This document shows positions 49,422-58,417 of a stretch of 64,000 bases of DNA, piece by piece. A program made the translations under genes and the position numbers. Numbering within the stretch: position 1 is the stretch's first letter; each line of letters begins with the position of its first letter. This DNA comes from Acidobacteriota bacterium (lineage in GTDB: Bacteria; Acidobacteriota; Vicinamibacteria; Vicinamibacterales; UBA2999). The stretch lies in the NCBI GenBank assembly GCA_021730945.1, contig JAKFYH010000028.1:65472-129471 (forward strand). Reading direction: 5' to 3'. Below the pieces are notes generated by a model. That model ran no database searches. It had not been told where the DNA came from and saw only the letters and a list, made by a program, of their open reading frames with translations.

Positions 49422-49608
49422 GTGAGAGGTGACGATTGTATGTCGTTGGTGGAACGGATCAAGCGAAGCGCGGCACGAAAGCGGCGGCGGATCCCGTTTC
49501 GGTATCGCGGTCAGAGGGACGGACTGGCCGGATTTTTTTTCTTTGTCGTCTCGTCCACAGTTTTTCGACCGTTCGTCCACAGGATTTCCACAAGGCGATA
49601 AACTAGCG

Positions 49609-50991
49609 GTGGTTGTGACCGTCCGCTGCCTGCTCCTGATCGTCTCGTTGATGGCTCCGGCCGCCGCCGCGGCGCAGACGCCGGCCAGCCGCGTGCTGTT
49701 CCGCGTCTTCCTCTCGGACGGCCGCGCGCTTGCCAGCTACGGCGAATGGGCAAGGGTGGCCGACCGCGTCATTTTTTCCATTCCCACCCGGTTGACCAGC
49801 GATCCGGTGGAACTGCACCTGGTCAACATCGCCTCGGGACGGGTGGACTGGCCGCGGACCGAGCTGTACGCCGAGTCGGTACGCGCCGCCAACTACGCCG
49901 CGACCCGGGGCGAGGCTGATTTCGCCCGCTTCAGCGCCGAGACCGCCAAGGCCCTCAACGAGGTGGCGCGGATTGCCGATCCCGGTGTCCGGCTGGCCGT
50001 GGCCGAGCGCGCCCGCGTGGCGCTGGCCGAGTGGCCGGCCACGCACTATGGCTATCGCATCGGCGAGGTCCGCGAGTCGCTGGACGTTCTCGACGCGATC
50101 ATTTCGCAATTGCGCGTCGCGGTCGGCCAGACCCGGTTCGACCTGTCGCTGAGCGCGCCACTGGCCGCGCCGCCGCCGCCGCCGTTGCCGGTACCCACCG
50201 ATGCCGAGCTGGTCGAGCAACTGGTGACCGCCGCCTCGCTCTCCGACACTTCCACCGAGCGCGTCACCTTGCTGCAGTCAGTGCTCGGCCTGCTCGATCG
50301 CGCAGTCGGCCTGTTACCCGATGAGTGGGCGCGCCGCGTCCGCCACAGCGTGACCGGCGACCTCGAAGGCGAGCGCCAGATCGAACGCGCCTACGCCGCC
50401 CTGCGGCAACGCACGCTGGAGGACGCGATCAAGATTGCGCTCAAGGGCGAGCACCACAAGTTCGAGCCGCTGCGCGACCGGGTGATGGCGGAGGACCGCC
50501 GGCTCGGCGGCCACCGCGCCGGCGAGGTGGCGGCGCTGCTGGCCACTATCGACGCGCAGGCCGATGCGGCCAAGCAGTCGCGCGCGGCGCGCAAGGACTG
50601 GGAGCGGCGCGAGCAGGGCTATCGGCGCTATCGCCGCTCGATGAACGGGGCGTTCAAGGTGTTCCGCGATGCGACGGTCAGTCTCGACCAGGTCCGGACG
50701 CTTTCGGGTCCGCCGCTGCACACCCTGCCGCCGCTGCGCCGCCGGATGGCCGAGGCCGCGGTCAGGATCGGCAAGGTGACGCCGCCGTCCGACCTGGCCA
50801 ACCCTCATGCCCTGATTCGGAGTGCCTGGGAGCTGGCCGAGAGCGCGCTGGCCTTGCGCGCCGAGTCGGTGTCTCTCAACAGCGCCGACCTGGCGCAGCG
50901 CGCCTCGTCTGCCGCCGCCGGCGGCGTGATGTTGTATGAGCGGGCGCGCGCCGACCTGGCCGCCGCCATGGCGCCGCCCTCGCCCCGGTGA
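49609..50991 (+). CDS. Secreted helical protein of unknown function coupled to addBA-like genes
   Basis: A 460-residue exported protein (signal: VVTVRCLLLIVSLMAPAAAA). An N-terminal beta-rich region (SRVLFRVFLSDGRALASYGE, then WARVADRVIFSIP) precedes long helices (FARFSAETAKALNEVARIAD, VAERARVALAEWPATHYGYR). A Pro-rich linker lies near residue 190. The rest is charged helical sequence with coiled-coil character (KQSRAARKDWERREQGYRRY). No domain is recognised. Its stop overlaps the AddB-like GTG by four bases, so it is translated with DNA-repair genes despite being exported. GTG at 49609 or 49615 may start it. Confidence 0.72.
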   Translation: MVVTVRCLLLIVSLMAPAAAAAQTPASRVLFRVFLSDGRALASYGEWARVADRVIFSIPTRLTSDPVELHLVNIASGRVDWPRTELYAESVRAANYAATRGEADFARFSAETAKALNEVARIADPGVRLAVAERARVALAEWPATHYGYRIGEVRESLDVLDAIISQLRVAVGQTRFDLSLSAPLAAPPPPPLPVPTDAELVEQLVTAASLSDTSTERVTLLQSVLGLLDRAVGLLPDEWARRVRHSVTGDLEGERQIERAYAALRQRTLEDAIKIALKGEHHKFEPLRDRVMAEDRRLGGHRAGEVAALLATIDAQADAAKQSRAARKDWERREQGYRRYRRSMNGAFKVFRDATVSLDQVRTLSGPPLHTLPPLRRRMAEAAVRIGKVTPPSDLANPHALIRSAWELAESALALRAESVSLNSADLAQRASSAAAGGVMLYERARADLAAAMAPPSPR

Positions 50992-53936
50992 TCACCCCCC
51001 GCCGCACCCGCCTGCTGCGTGCCGCCGGCCTGGACGGCTTTCGTGCCCGCCTGGTCGACAGCGTCCGCAGCCACGCCGGGGATGCCGACAGTTTTGTGCT
51101 GGTGCCGACCCGGGCGGCCGGCGAGCAGTTGCGCCGGTTGTTGCAGGCACGGCTGGGCGCCGCGTTCGACGCGCCGCCGATCGGCACCCGCGGCGACTTG
51201 TATGGGCTGCTGCTGGCACGGCTGCACCCCGAAGCGCGCACGCTGTCGGCGTTCGAGCGCGAGGCCGTGATCGCCGCCGCCGCCCGCGATGCCGAGGAGG
51301 CGGGGACGCCGCCGCCGTTTCACCTGCGCCCGGCGCTGGTGGCCGAGATGCTGGCGCTCTACGACCACGTGCGCCGGTTGCACCGCTCAGTCGATGACTT
51401 CGATCGGCTGCTGACCGGCGAGTTGGAACCGGCGGCCGAAGCCGATCGAGGCGCCGCGCAACTGCTGGAGCAGACGCGGTTCCTGGCGGCGGCCTTTCGC
51501 GGCTACGAGGCCCGCCTGCGCGACAGCGGCGGCCTCGACGAGCATGCCGCGCGCCTGCAGCTGATGACCACAGCGGCCCCGGCGCCGCTGCGCCACGTGG
51601 TGGTCAGCGTCGGCGACCGTTCGCTTGACGCCGATGGCTTGTGGCCCGCCGACGTGGCCATGCTGACCAGCATTCACGGGCTGGACGCGATCGATGTGGT
51701 GGCCACTGATGGCACGCTGGAGGCCGGCTATCTCGATCGCCTGCGGCTGGCGTTTGTCGGCATCGAAGAACTCGAGTCGCCGCCTCCGCCCCCGCCGCCC
51801 GCGATCGTGGTGCCCGCCGGCGCCGGCGGCGAGTTGCCGTTCGTGCTCGAGTACCGCGATCGCGAGGAGGAGCTCGAGGGCGTGGCCCGCCGCTTGAAGG
51901 CCGACCGCCGCGCCGGCCGCACGGTCGCACTCGGCCAGACGGCACTGGTGGTGGCACGGCCCCTGCCGTACTTGTATCTCGCGCGCGAGGTGTTCGAAGG
52001 CGCCGGTGTGCCGTTCGAGGCGCTCGACACGCTGCCGTTGGCCGCCGAACCATATGCGGCCGCGGTGGACGTGGCCATGGAATGCGTGGCGGCCGGCTTT
52101 ACCCGCCGCGCGCTGGTGGCGGTGCTGCGCTCACCACATTTTCGCTGCGCGATCGACGAGGTCGAACCCGATCGGGCGGCGATCGCCGCGCTCGATGCGA
52201 CGCTGGCCGAACAACGCTACCTGGGCGGACTCGATCGCCTGGCCGCGCTCGCCGAGGCCTGCGGCGGCGCGGCCCGGCCCGCCCATGCTGCCGCGCTGGC
52301 GGCGGCGACAATGCTGGCACCGCTGGCTGACGCGCGTCCGCTGGTTGACCACATCGATCTGTTACGGACGTTTCTTGATCGCTACGATCGCCCGCATCCC
52401 GGCAATGAACGGCGAGACCGGGTCCGCGCCGCCGTCATGCTGGCGCTGGCGGGGATGGCCGAAGCGTGCCGGCGGCACGACCCCGCCGCCTCGGGCACCA
52501 TCACCGATTTGTCAGCCGCCGTGCGGCGATGGCTCGGGGCCCAGACGTTCGCGCTTCGCACCGGCGCCGGGGGGCTCCAGATCGTCGATGCGCAGTCGGC
52601 GCGCTTTGCCGACTTCGCCGACATCCAGGTCATGGGGCTGGTCGAGGGCGAATGGCCCGAGCGCCCGCGCCGCAACATCTTCTATCCGCAGTCGCTGCTC
52701 GCGCAGTTGGAGCCGGCGCGGCCCGACCGGGTGGCGCTGCAGCAGGAGCGCGACCTCGTGCGCTTCGCCCGCGCCACCTTCCGCGATCTGCTGCAGTCGG
52801 CGCGCCGGCACGTGCGGGTCTCGACCTTCGCGCTCGAAGCCGACGCGGTGGTCGAGCCCTCCGCGTTGCTGGACGACCTGCCGTCGTTCGGCCTGTCGCG
52901 GGAAGTCGCCACCCCGGATCCGTCGGTACGGGTGTTCGCCTACGAAGCCCTCGCGGCGCAGGCGGCGCCGGAAGGGTCGCTGCCGACTCAGGTGGCGCAG
53001 TGGGCACACGCACGCGCAGGCGGCGCCGATCGGGCGCGTGCGCGCTTCGCCGGCGAGGCCGGGCCCTGGGTGCTGCCGCGAGTGAGCGTGAGCCGGCTGG
53101 AGCGCTACCTGAAGTGCCCGTTCCAGTTCTATGTCGCCAACGTCCTGCAGGTGGACGAGGAGCCGGAAGACGAGACCATGCGGTCGCCGCTCGAGCGCGG
53201 CCGGTTCCTGCATGAGCTGTTCGAACGCTTCTTCCACGAATGGCAGGCCCGCGGCCACGGCGGCATTACCGCCGCCGGCATGACCGCGGCGCGCGAGCTG
53301 TTCCGCGAAATCTGCGAGCCGGCCCTTGCCACTCTGGCCCCGGCAGAGGCCGGTCTCGAGCGGGCGCGGCTCTACGGGTCGGCGGTCGGCTCAGGCATCG
53401 CCGAGCGGGTATTTGCGATGGAGGCCGAGCGGGGCGTCGAGATTCGCGAGCGGCTGATGGAGTACGAGCTCGACGGCGACTTTACGTTTACCGGCGAGTC
53501 CGGCGCCACCCGGCGGGTCCGGCTGCGCGCCAAGATCGACCGCGTCGACGTGCTGGCCGACGGCACCTTCCGCCTGATCGACTACAAGACCAAGTACGTG
53601 CCGGATCGGCGCGTGGCGCTGCAGTTGCCGATCTATAGCGCCGGCGTCAGGGCGCGGCTGTCGGCGGAGCGTGGCCGCGAGATGGTTGCCAGCGAGGCGA
53701 TGTACCTGTCGTTCGAGGGCCGGGAGGCGGTGTTCCCGCTCGAGGAGCGCGGCAAGTCGTTCGCGGAACTGGTCACCGCCGCCGAACACCGGCTGGTGCA
53801 GGCGCTTGATGACATCGCGGCCGGCCACTTTCCGCCCCGCCCCGAGACGCGCAACCTCTGCGGCATGTGCGCGTTCGTGGCGGTGTGCCGTAATCCGGGC
53901 GGGTTGCCGGAGCAGGAGGGAGCGGCCGATGCCTGA
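50988..53936 (+). CDS. addB: AddB-like protein with PD-(D/E)XK nuclease and Fe-S cysteines
   Basis: A 982-residue DNA-repair protein. The first about 650 residues resemble the inactive helicase-like body of AddB/RexB: VLVPTRAAGEQLRRLLQARL and GLVEGEWPERPRRNIFYPQS. No Walker A motif is present near the N terminus. The nuclease domain (about 700-975) has the Fe-S cysteines KCPFQFY (near 709) and CGMCAFVAVC (near 957), and the catalytic motif RLIDYKTKYV near 862 with the upstream Asp in RAKIDRVDVL. It partners the next gene, whose start overlaps by eight bases. Role: processing double-strand breaks for recombination. Confidence 0.87.
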   Translation: MITPRRTRLLRAAGLDGFRARLVDSVRSHAGDADSFVLVPTRAAGEQLRRLLQARLGAAFDAPPIGTRGDLYGLLLARLHPEARTLSAFEREAVIAAAARDAEEAGTPPPFHLRPALVAEMLALYDHVRRLHRSVDDFDRLLTGELEPAAEADRGAAQLLEQTRFLAAAFRGYEARLRDSGGLDEHAARLQLMTTAAPAPLRHVVVSVGDRSLDADGLWPADVAMLTSIHGLDAIDVVATDGTLEAGYLDRLRLAFVGIEELESPPPPPPPAIVVPAGAGGELPFVLEYRDREEELEGVARRLKADRRAGRTVALGQTALVVARPLPYLYLAREVFEGAGVPFEALDTLPLAAEPYAAAVDVAMECVAAGFTRRALVAVLRSPHFRCAIDEVEPDRAAIAALDATLAEQRYLGGLDRLAALAEACGGAARPAHAAALAAATMLAPLADARPLVDHIDLLRTFLDRYDRPHPGNERRDRVRAAVMLALAGMAEACRRHDPAASGTITDLSAAVRRWLGAQTFALRTGAGGLQIVDAQSARFADFADIQVMGLVEGEWPERPRRNIFYPQSLLAQLEPARPDRVALQQERDLVRFARATFRDLLQSARRHVRVSTFALEADAVVEPSALLDDLPSFGLSREVATPDPSVRVFAYEALAAQAAPEGSLPTQVAQWAHARAGGADRARARFAGEAGPWVLPRVSVSRLERYLKCPFQFYVANVLQVDEEPEDETMRSPLERGRFLHELFERFFHEWQARGHGGITAAGMTAARELFREICEPALATLAPAEAGLERARLYGSAVGSGIAERVFAMEAERGVEIRERLMEYELDGDFTFTGESGATRRVRLRAKIDRVDVLADGTFRLIDYKTKYVPDRRVALQLPIYSAGVRARLSAERGREMVASEAMYLSFEGREAVFPLEERGKSFAELVTAAEHRLVQALDDIAAGHFPPRPETRNLCGMCAFVAVCRNPGGLPEQEGAADA

Positions 53937-56730
53937 TCAGCCGCGCCTGCAGTTCGACCCTGAGGAGACCGCCGACGACCGGGCGCGGCGGCTGGCCGTG
54001 GATCCGGCGCGCAACGTCGCGCTCGAGGCCTCGGCCGGCACCGGCAAGACCAGGGTGCTGGTGGATCGCTACGTGCGGCTGCTCGAGGTCGGGGTGGCCC
54101 CGCGCAACATTCTCGCCATCACCTTTACCCGCAAGGCCGCGGCGGAAATGCGGCAGCGGGTGATGGCGACGCTCCGCGAGCGTCACCGGCTCGGCAGCCT
54201 GACCGGCGATCGCTGGCGCGAGATTCGCGATGCGTTCGGTGAAATCTCGATCAGCACGATCGACGCGTTCTGCCTGTCGCTGCTGCACGAGTTTCCGCTC
54301 GAGGCCGGCGTCGATCCGGGGTTTGACCTCGCCGACGAAACCGAGACGCCGCGGTTCATCGAGTCGTCTCTGGATCGCGCGTTCGACATCGGCCGTGCCG
54401 TGTCACTGCACGACGCCGACGTGGCGCTGCTCGTGACCGAACTCGGTGAGCCACGGCTGCGCAAGGGGCTGACGGCGCTGCTCGATCGCCGGCTGGTGGC
54501 GTGGGATGCGCTCAATCGCTTCCTGCGCGGCCGCGACGTGACGGTCGAGGCGGCCTGCCTGCGGTTGTGGCAGGCCCTGCGGGCGGCGGTGTCGTCGGTG
54601 GGCGGGGCCGCGGCCTTTCGTGCCGCGGGTCCTCCGCTCCCGGGCTTCGAGCTGGTGGCCGGCGACGTCGACCTGATCATGGCGGAACCGGCGCCCGCGC
54701 CGGCGCTGCTGCGCGGCGCGCTCGATCGGCTCGCCAATCTCACGCTGACCAAGGACGGTGAACCGCGCAAGCGATTGCCGCACAAGAAGTCGGAGTATCG
54801 CTCGGCCGCCGACTACGAGCGCCACAAGGCGGTGGTGTTCGGCCTGGGCCCCCACGTTGAGGACGCGCTGGCCGCGTTCCGGCGCGACCTCAACATCGTG
54901 CTGGCGCGCGGCGTCCGGCGGCTGTTTGCAATTGCCCAGGACGAGTACCGGCGCACCCTCGACAAGCACGGCGTGCTTGATTTCCCCGACCTGCTTGAGC
55001 GCACGCTGAAGCTGCTCGGCCAGATGGAGGAGTTCTCGCGCAGCCGCTACCGGCTTGAGTCACGCTACGAGCATGTGCTGGTGGACGAGTTCCAGGACAC
55101 CAGCCGCGCCCAGTGGCAGCTGGTCCGCGAGCTGGTGCGGGCCTGGGCGGCCGGCGAGGGCATGGCCCACGGCCCGATTCCGCCCTCGATCTTCATCGTC
55201 GGCGATCGCAAGCAGTCGATCTATGGCTTTCGCGATGCCGAAGTCACCGTGCTCGATGCCGCCAGCCGCTTCATCGCGGCGCTGCGGCCGGACGCGCCGG
55301 CGCGGGCGGCCATCACCCGCAGCTACCGATCGGTCCACGAGTTGCTGACGTTTGTGAACGACGTCTGCGCCGAGCTCGAGAAGGCGCCGGAGCGGCCCGA
55401 TGCCTTTCGCTACGACGAGACGGACGCGTTCCCGGTGCTCGACGACAGCCCGCGAGAGGCCGAGGCGGTGGGCGTGGTCGCCGGCGACAGCGATGCGGCG
55501 CAGGCAGAGGCCGTGGCCGATGAGATTGCCCGCTTGCTGGCCGACGCCGCCACCATTCGCGATCGCCATAGCGGCGTCCGGCGAGCGGTGCTGCCCGGCG
55601 ACATCGGCATCCTGTTCCGCACCCGCGACGGCCACACCCTGTTCGAGGCCGCCCTGGCGCGGCGCGGCGTGCCGTTTTATGTCTACAAGGGCCTGGGTTT
55701 CTTCGACGCCGATGAGGTCAAGGATGTGCTGGCGCTCCTCGCCTACCTGGCCGATCCCGGGTCGAACCTGCGGGCCGCGGCGCTGTTGCGATCGCGCATC
55801 GTGCGGCTGTCAGACGAGTCGTTGAAACGGCTGGCGCCGGCGATCGCGGCGGCGCTCACCTCGGCCGAGCCGCCGCCGGCGGCCGGCGAATTGCCGGCCG
55901 ACGACCAGGAGCGGCTGCGGCTGGCGCGCGGCAGCGTCGGCGCCTGGATCGCGATGGCCGACCAGGTGCCACCGGCCGAGCTCGTCGATCGGGTGCTGGC
56001 CGATGCCGCGTATGCGGTGGAGATCGGCGGCGCCGGTTTCGCGCAGGCGCGCGAGAACCTGAAGAAAGTCCGCGGATTGATCCGCCGGATCCAGAATCGC
56101 GGCTACGCCACGCTTGGCCGCCTGTCCGACTACTTCGCCGAACTGGTGGCGGGCGGCGACGAGTCCAACGCGATTATCGACGCGGCCGACGCCGTCAATC
56201 TCATGACCGTGCACGCCGCCAAGGGCCTCGAGTTCCCGGTGGTGTTCGTCGTCAATCTTGGCAAGGGCAGTGGCGGCGGGCGCGATGACATCCGGGTGGT
56301 GGCGCCGCCGTTTGCGGGTGACGAGTCTGACGCTGGTGACGCCGCGGTCAGCATCGGCGTCCACGAGAACGAGAGCGATCGCGACAGCGACGACAAGGAT
56401 CGCGAGGAGACCAAGCGGCTGCTCTATGTTGCCCTGACGCGCGCGCGGGATCGGCTTTACCTGTCGGGGACGGCCACCGGCGGCAAGTGGGTCTTGCAGC
56501 GCGGCTCACTGGGGCGCATCCTGCCGGCGGTGTTGATGTCGGCGGCGGCCAGTGGCCACGGGCCGGACTTGGTGTGGAATGGACGCAGTGCGGCTCACCG
56601 CATTCGCCGCGTGCCGCCGTCCGGTGACGTGCCGCGGACCTGGCGGCCGGCGCTCTCGATTCGCGACCAATTAGTGGACCTGGTGCCTTTCGCGGCACCC
56701 GACGCTGCTGATCCCGTGAATTTGTCCTAG
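53929..56730 (+). CDS. addA: AddA-like UvrD/Rep helicase lacking a C-terminal nuclease
   Basis: A 933-residue superfamily 1A helicase. Motifs in order: ALEASAGTGKTRVLVDRYVR (Walker A, 31-50), NILAITFTRKAAAEMRQRV (Ia), EHVLVDEFQDTSRAQWQLVR (Walker B), FIVGDRKQSIYGFRDAEV (III), LMTVHAAKGLEFPVVFVVNL (V) and EETKRLLYVALTRARDRLYL (VI). AddA proteins usually reach about 1200 residues with a C-terminal nuclease; this one ends shortly after motif VI (DLVPFAAPDAADPVNLS), so only the AddB-like partner supplies a nuclease. The ATG at 53929 has AGGAGG nearby and overlaps addB by eight bases. Confidence 0.9.
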   Translation: MPDQPRLQFDPEETADDRARRLAVDPARNVALEASAGTGKTRVLVDRYVRLLEVGVAPRNILAITFTRKAAAEMRQRVMATLRERHRLGSLTGDRWREIRDAFGEISISTIDAFCLSLLHEFPLEAGVDPGFDLADETETPRFIESSLDRAFDIGRAVSLHDADVALLVTELGEPRLRKGLTALLDRRLVAWDALNRFLRGRDVTVEAACLRLWQALRAAVSSVGGAAAFRAAGPPLPGFELVAGDVDLIMAEPAPAPALLRGALDRLANLTLTKDGEPRKRLPHKKSEYRSAADYERHKAVVFGLGPHVEDALAAFRRDLNIVLARGVRRLFAIAQDEYRRTLDKHGVLDFPDLLERTLKLLGQMEEFSRSRYRLESRYEHVLVDEFQDTSRAQWQLVRELVRAWAAGEGMAHGPIPPSIFIVGDRKQSIYGFRDAEVTVLDAASRFIAALRPDAPARAAITRSYRSVHELLTFVNDVCAELEKAPERPDAFRYDETDAFPVLDDSPREAEAVGVVAGDSDAAQAEAVADEIARLLADAATIRDRHSGVRRAVLPGDIGILFRTRDGHTLFEAALARRGVPFYVYKGLGFFDADEVKDVLALLAYLADPGSNLRAAALLRSRIVRLSDESLKRLAPAIAAALTSAEPPPAAGELPADDQERLRLARGSVGAWIAMADQVPPAELVDRVLADAAYAVEIGGAGFAQARENLKKVRGLIRRIQNRGYATLGRLSDYFAELVAGGDESNAIIDAADAVNLMTVHAAKGLEFPVVFVVNLGKGSGGGRDDIRVVAPPFAGDESDAGDAAVSIGVHENESDRDSDDKDREETKRLLYVALTRARDRLYLSGTATGGKWVLQRGSLGRILPAVLMSAAASGHGPDLVWNGRSAAHRIRRVPPSGDVPRTWRPALSIRDQLVDLVPFAAPDAADPVNLS

Positions 56731-56746
56731 GCGGGGCCGATTTGCG

Positions 56747-56776
56747 TTGCGTTCGGCCGAAGGCATCCCATACAAT
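56747..56776 (+). promoter_or_regulatory. Candidate promoter of the zinc-ribbon gene
   Basis: TACAAT (56771-56776) is a good -10; TTGCGT (56747-56752) lies 18 bases upstream as a weak -35. A strong AAGGAG ribosome site follows nine bases before the GTG at 56803. Confidence 0.45.
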
Positions 56777-56802
56777 TTTGACGGATCAAGGAGCGTATTT
56801 AC

Positions 56803-57024
56803 GTGCCACTGACGTGTTCGGCCTGCGGGAACACCCGCAAATTTCTCGTGAAAACGCTACAGATGCACGTTGTGCAGCTTGACGACACGCGGGTGGAAGT
56901 CTCGGAAGAGAGCAAACCCGGTGTGATCGAAGTACTGTGCGACGAGTGCGAGGCGGCGCTCAACTTCGAGGAAGTGGAGGACGCCATTCGCAAGGAAATA
57001 CTCCTCACCCTCGGCGCCCGGTAA
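56803..57024 (+). CDS. Small zinc-ribbon protein
   Basis: A 73-residue cytoplasmic protein with two CxxC pairs: LTCSACGNTRKF and EVLCDECEAALNF, about 38 residues apart, giving a zinc ribbon. The middle is a beta hairpin with an acidic C terminus (EEVEDAIRKEILLTL). Similar small proteins occur across Acidobacteriota, and the function is not known. GTG start with AAGGAG and its own promoter. Convergent with the next zinc-ribbon gene. Confidence 0.82.
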   Translation: MPLTCSACGNTRKFLVKTLQMHVVQLDDTRVEVSEESKPGVIEVLCDECEAALNFEEVEDAIRKEILLTLGAR

Positions 57025-57041
57025 GTCGCGGGCAGGACCGG

Positions 57042-57224
57042 CTAGTCTCCGCCGTCGGAATCCTCGAAATAGTCGCACTCCGGACACACCCACTCGCTGA
57101 CGGCGGTCTTCACTTCCTGTGAGGTCCCCGGCACGCGCGTGACGACCTCGCGTGTCACCAGCCGCATGAACTCGCCGCACATCGGGCACTCTTTGGCCAT
57201 GCGCGCATCGTAATCGCGTCGCAT
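57042..57224 (-). CDS. Small zinc-ribbon protein (CPMC...CPEC)
   Basis: A 60-residue protein with two CPxC knuckles: MAKECPMCGEFM and EWVCPECDYFEDSDG, typical of rubredoxin-like or zinc-ribbon small proteins. The ATG at 57224 is supported by GGAGG 11 bases upstream; a second ATG eight codons later (57200) gives MAKECPMC. Its promoter region, only 42 bases, is shared with the divergent DnaJ-zinc-finger-like gene. Function unknown; possibly nucleic-acid or protein binding. Confidence 0.8.
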   Translation of the reverse strand: MRRDYDARMAKECPMCGEFMRLVTREVVTRVPGTSQEVKTAVSEWVCPECDYFEDSDGGD

Positions 57225-57266
57225 GGTCTTGACAACCTCCAGGCCCGAACCTATCGTACGACCAAG

Positions 57267-57725
57267 GTGTTTCGTCCCCGTCCGCTTGACTCGTCGCGCC
57301 TCGCGCTGGAATCGCTCGTGCCTCACGAGCGCGCCTATCGGCGCTCGTTCAGCGACGAGGTTGCCATCGACTTTCCCTCGTCGCAGGCCGCCATCGAGCT
57401 GTTCCGCCGCGACCATGGCGAGGCGGCCGGCGCCGGCGGTTCGACCGCGACCGAGATCACCATCTCGGTCTACCAGGCCGGCATCGGCGCCATGGTGCCG
57501 CTCGATGTGCGGGTGCCGCGCACCTGCGATTGTTGCGGCGGCCGTGGCGAGGTGTGGAGCGAGCCTTGCCGCCACTGCGACGGCGCCGGCCAGCAACTCC
57601 ACACCGAGCGGCTGAGGGTCGCCGTTCCGCGCGGCGTTAACGACGGCGACCACTTCAGCTTCAACGTATCGCTCGCCCGGGGTCCGCGCACGCGCGTGGA
57701 CGTGCGCGTTGCGGTCCTGGCGTGA
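57267..57725 (+). CDS. DnaJ-type zinc-finger/C-terminal-domain fragment protein
   Basis: A 152-residue protein lacking a J domain. Residues 60-150 look like the start of the DnaJ substrate-binding region: EITISVYQAGIGAMVPLDVR, one zinc centre formed by CDCCGGRGE and CRHCDGAGQ, then a beta strand with RLRVAVPRGVNDGDHFSFNV. Full DnaJ has two zinc centres (four CxxCxGxG); here only two motifs remain. It may hold substrate or act with another J protein. GTG start; the stop overlaps the next gene (GTGA). Confidence 0.75.
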   Translation: MFRPRPLDSSRLALESLVPHERAYRRSFSDEVAIDFPSSQAAIELFRRDHGEAAGAGGSTATEITISVYQAGIGAMVPLDVRVPRTCDCCGGRGEVWSEPCRHCDGAGQQLHTERLRVAVPRGVNDGDHFSFNVSLARGPRTRVDVRVAVLA

Positions 57726-58114
57726 AGCGTCACGTCGATTTCCTGGCGACGCTCTACCTGACCTGGGGCGGTATTTTCACGCTTGTCGCCCTCGCCGGCT
57801 TCGCGCTGGCTGCCGGCGCTGCCGCGATTGCCTCGTCCACCGGCCCGGTGCGCTTCAGTTCAGAAATGGCGGCCAGCCTGACGGCGCTGACCATCGGCGT
57901 GATCTCGGTGATTGCCCTGGTGTGGGGTGCCCTGCACCTGTATGTCGGCCGCACGCTCCGCCGCCACCGGCCCTCCGCCCGCCTGATGGCGCTCGGCCTG
58001 GCGGTGGGCAATCTCGTGCTGCTGCCGTTCGGCACGGCCCTCGGCGCCTACGCCGGCTGGGTGCTGCTGAGCGAAGAGGGCCGCCACCTGTTTGAAGGGT
58101 CGCCGGTGGCCTGA
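57722..58114 (+). CDS. Small membrane protein of unknown function
   Basis: A 130-residue protein with three hydrophobic segments: FLATLYLTWGGIFTLVALAG, TALTIGVISVIALVWGALHL and MALGLAVGNLVLLPFGTALG. A basic loop (GRTLRRHRPSARL) lies between the second and third. Proteins with this layout are widespread as uncharacterised membrane proteins. Its GTG start overlaps the stop of the DnaJ-like gene by four bases, so the two are coupled. Converges with yidD. Confidence 0.75.
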   Translation: MKRHVDFLATLYLTWGGIFTLVALAGFALAAGAAAIASSTGPVRFSSEMAASLTALTIGVISVIALVWGALHLYVGRTLRRHRPSARLMALGLAVGNLVLLPFGTALGAYAGWVLLSEEGRHLFEGSPVA

Positions 58115-58115
58115 C

Positions 58116-58391
58116 TTACGCCGGCGGGTCTTTGGTGCCGGCCGGTGTCCAGGGCCCGCATCGCAACACCCGCTGGGCCGCCAGCCATCCGCCCCGGACC
58201 ACTCCGTAGCGCTTGATCACCGCCTCACCGTAGTAACTGCACGTCGGTTCAAAGCGGCAGCTGACGCCGGCCCGGGCGTAGAGCGGCGAGAGGGTGGCCT
58301 GGTAGAGGTGAATGCCGCCGACCGCAGCCCGGGTGGCGAGCTGAGATGCGGGGGGGCGCCGCAGGTCGACCACGATCGCGGCGACAATCAC
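58116..58391 (-). CDS. yidD: YidD membrane protein insertion efficiency factor
   Basis: A 91-residue inner-membrane-associated protein that assists YidC-dependent insertion. Signatures: GGIHLYQATLSPLYARAGVS, CRFEPTCSYYGEAVIKRYGV and GGWLAAQRVLRCGPW with the three conserved cysteines. GTG at 58391 was chosen; a CTG at 58421 would overlap the upstream stop (CTGA) and add a fuller hydrophobic N terminus (LTRKLWIAIAV), so the true start may be there. It is in line with the upstream DUF4870-like gene. yidD usually neighbours rnpA-yidC; here it is detached. Confidence 0.85.
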   Translation of the reverse strand: MIVAAIVVDLRRPPASQLATRAAVGGIHLYQATLSPLYARAGVSCRFEPTCSYYGEAVIKRYGVVRGGWLAAQRVLRCGPWTPAGTKDPPA

Positions 58392-58417
58392 CGCGATCGC
58401 GATCCAGAGTTTGCGCG

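Noticed and set aside
49551-49592. Replication origin
   Set aside because: Only weak DnaA-like boxes, and no dnaA/dnaN/gidA neighbours.
55867-55895. GGCCGGCGAATTGCCGGCC palindrome
   Set aside because: It lies inside the AddA-like coding sequence and is explained by codon use in a GC-rich gene.
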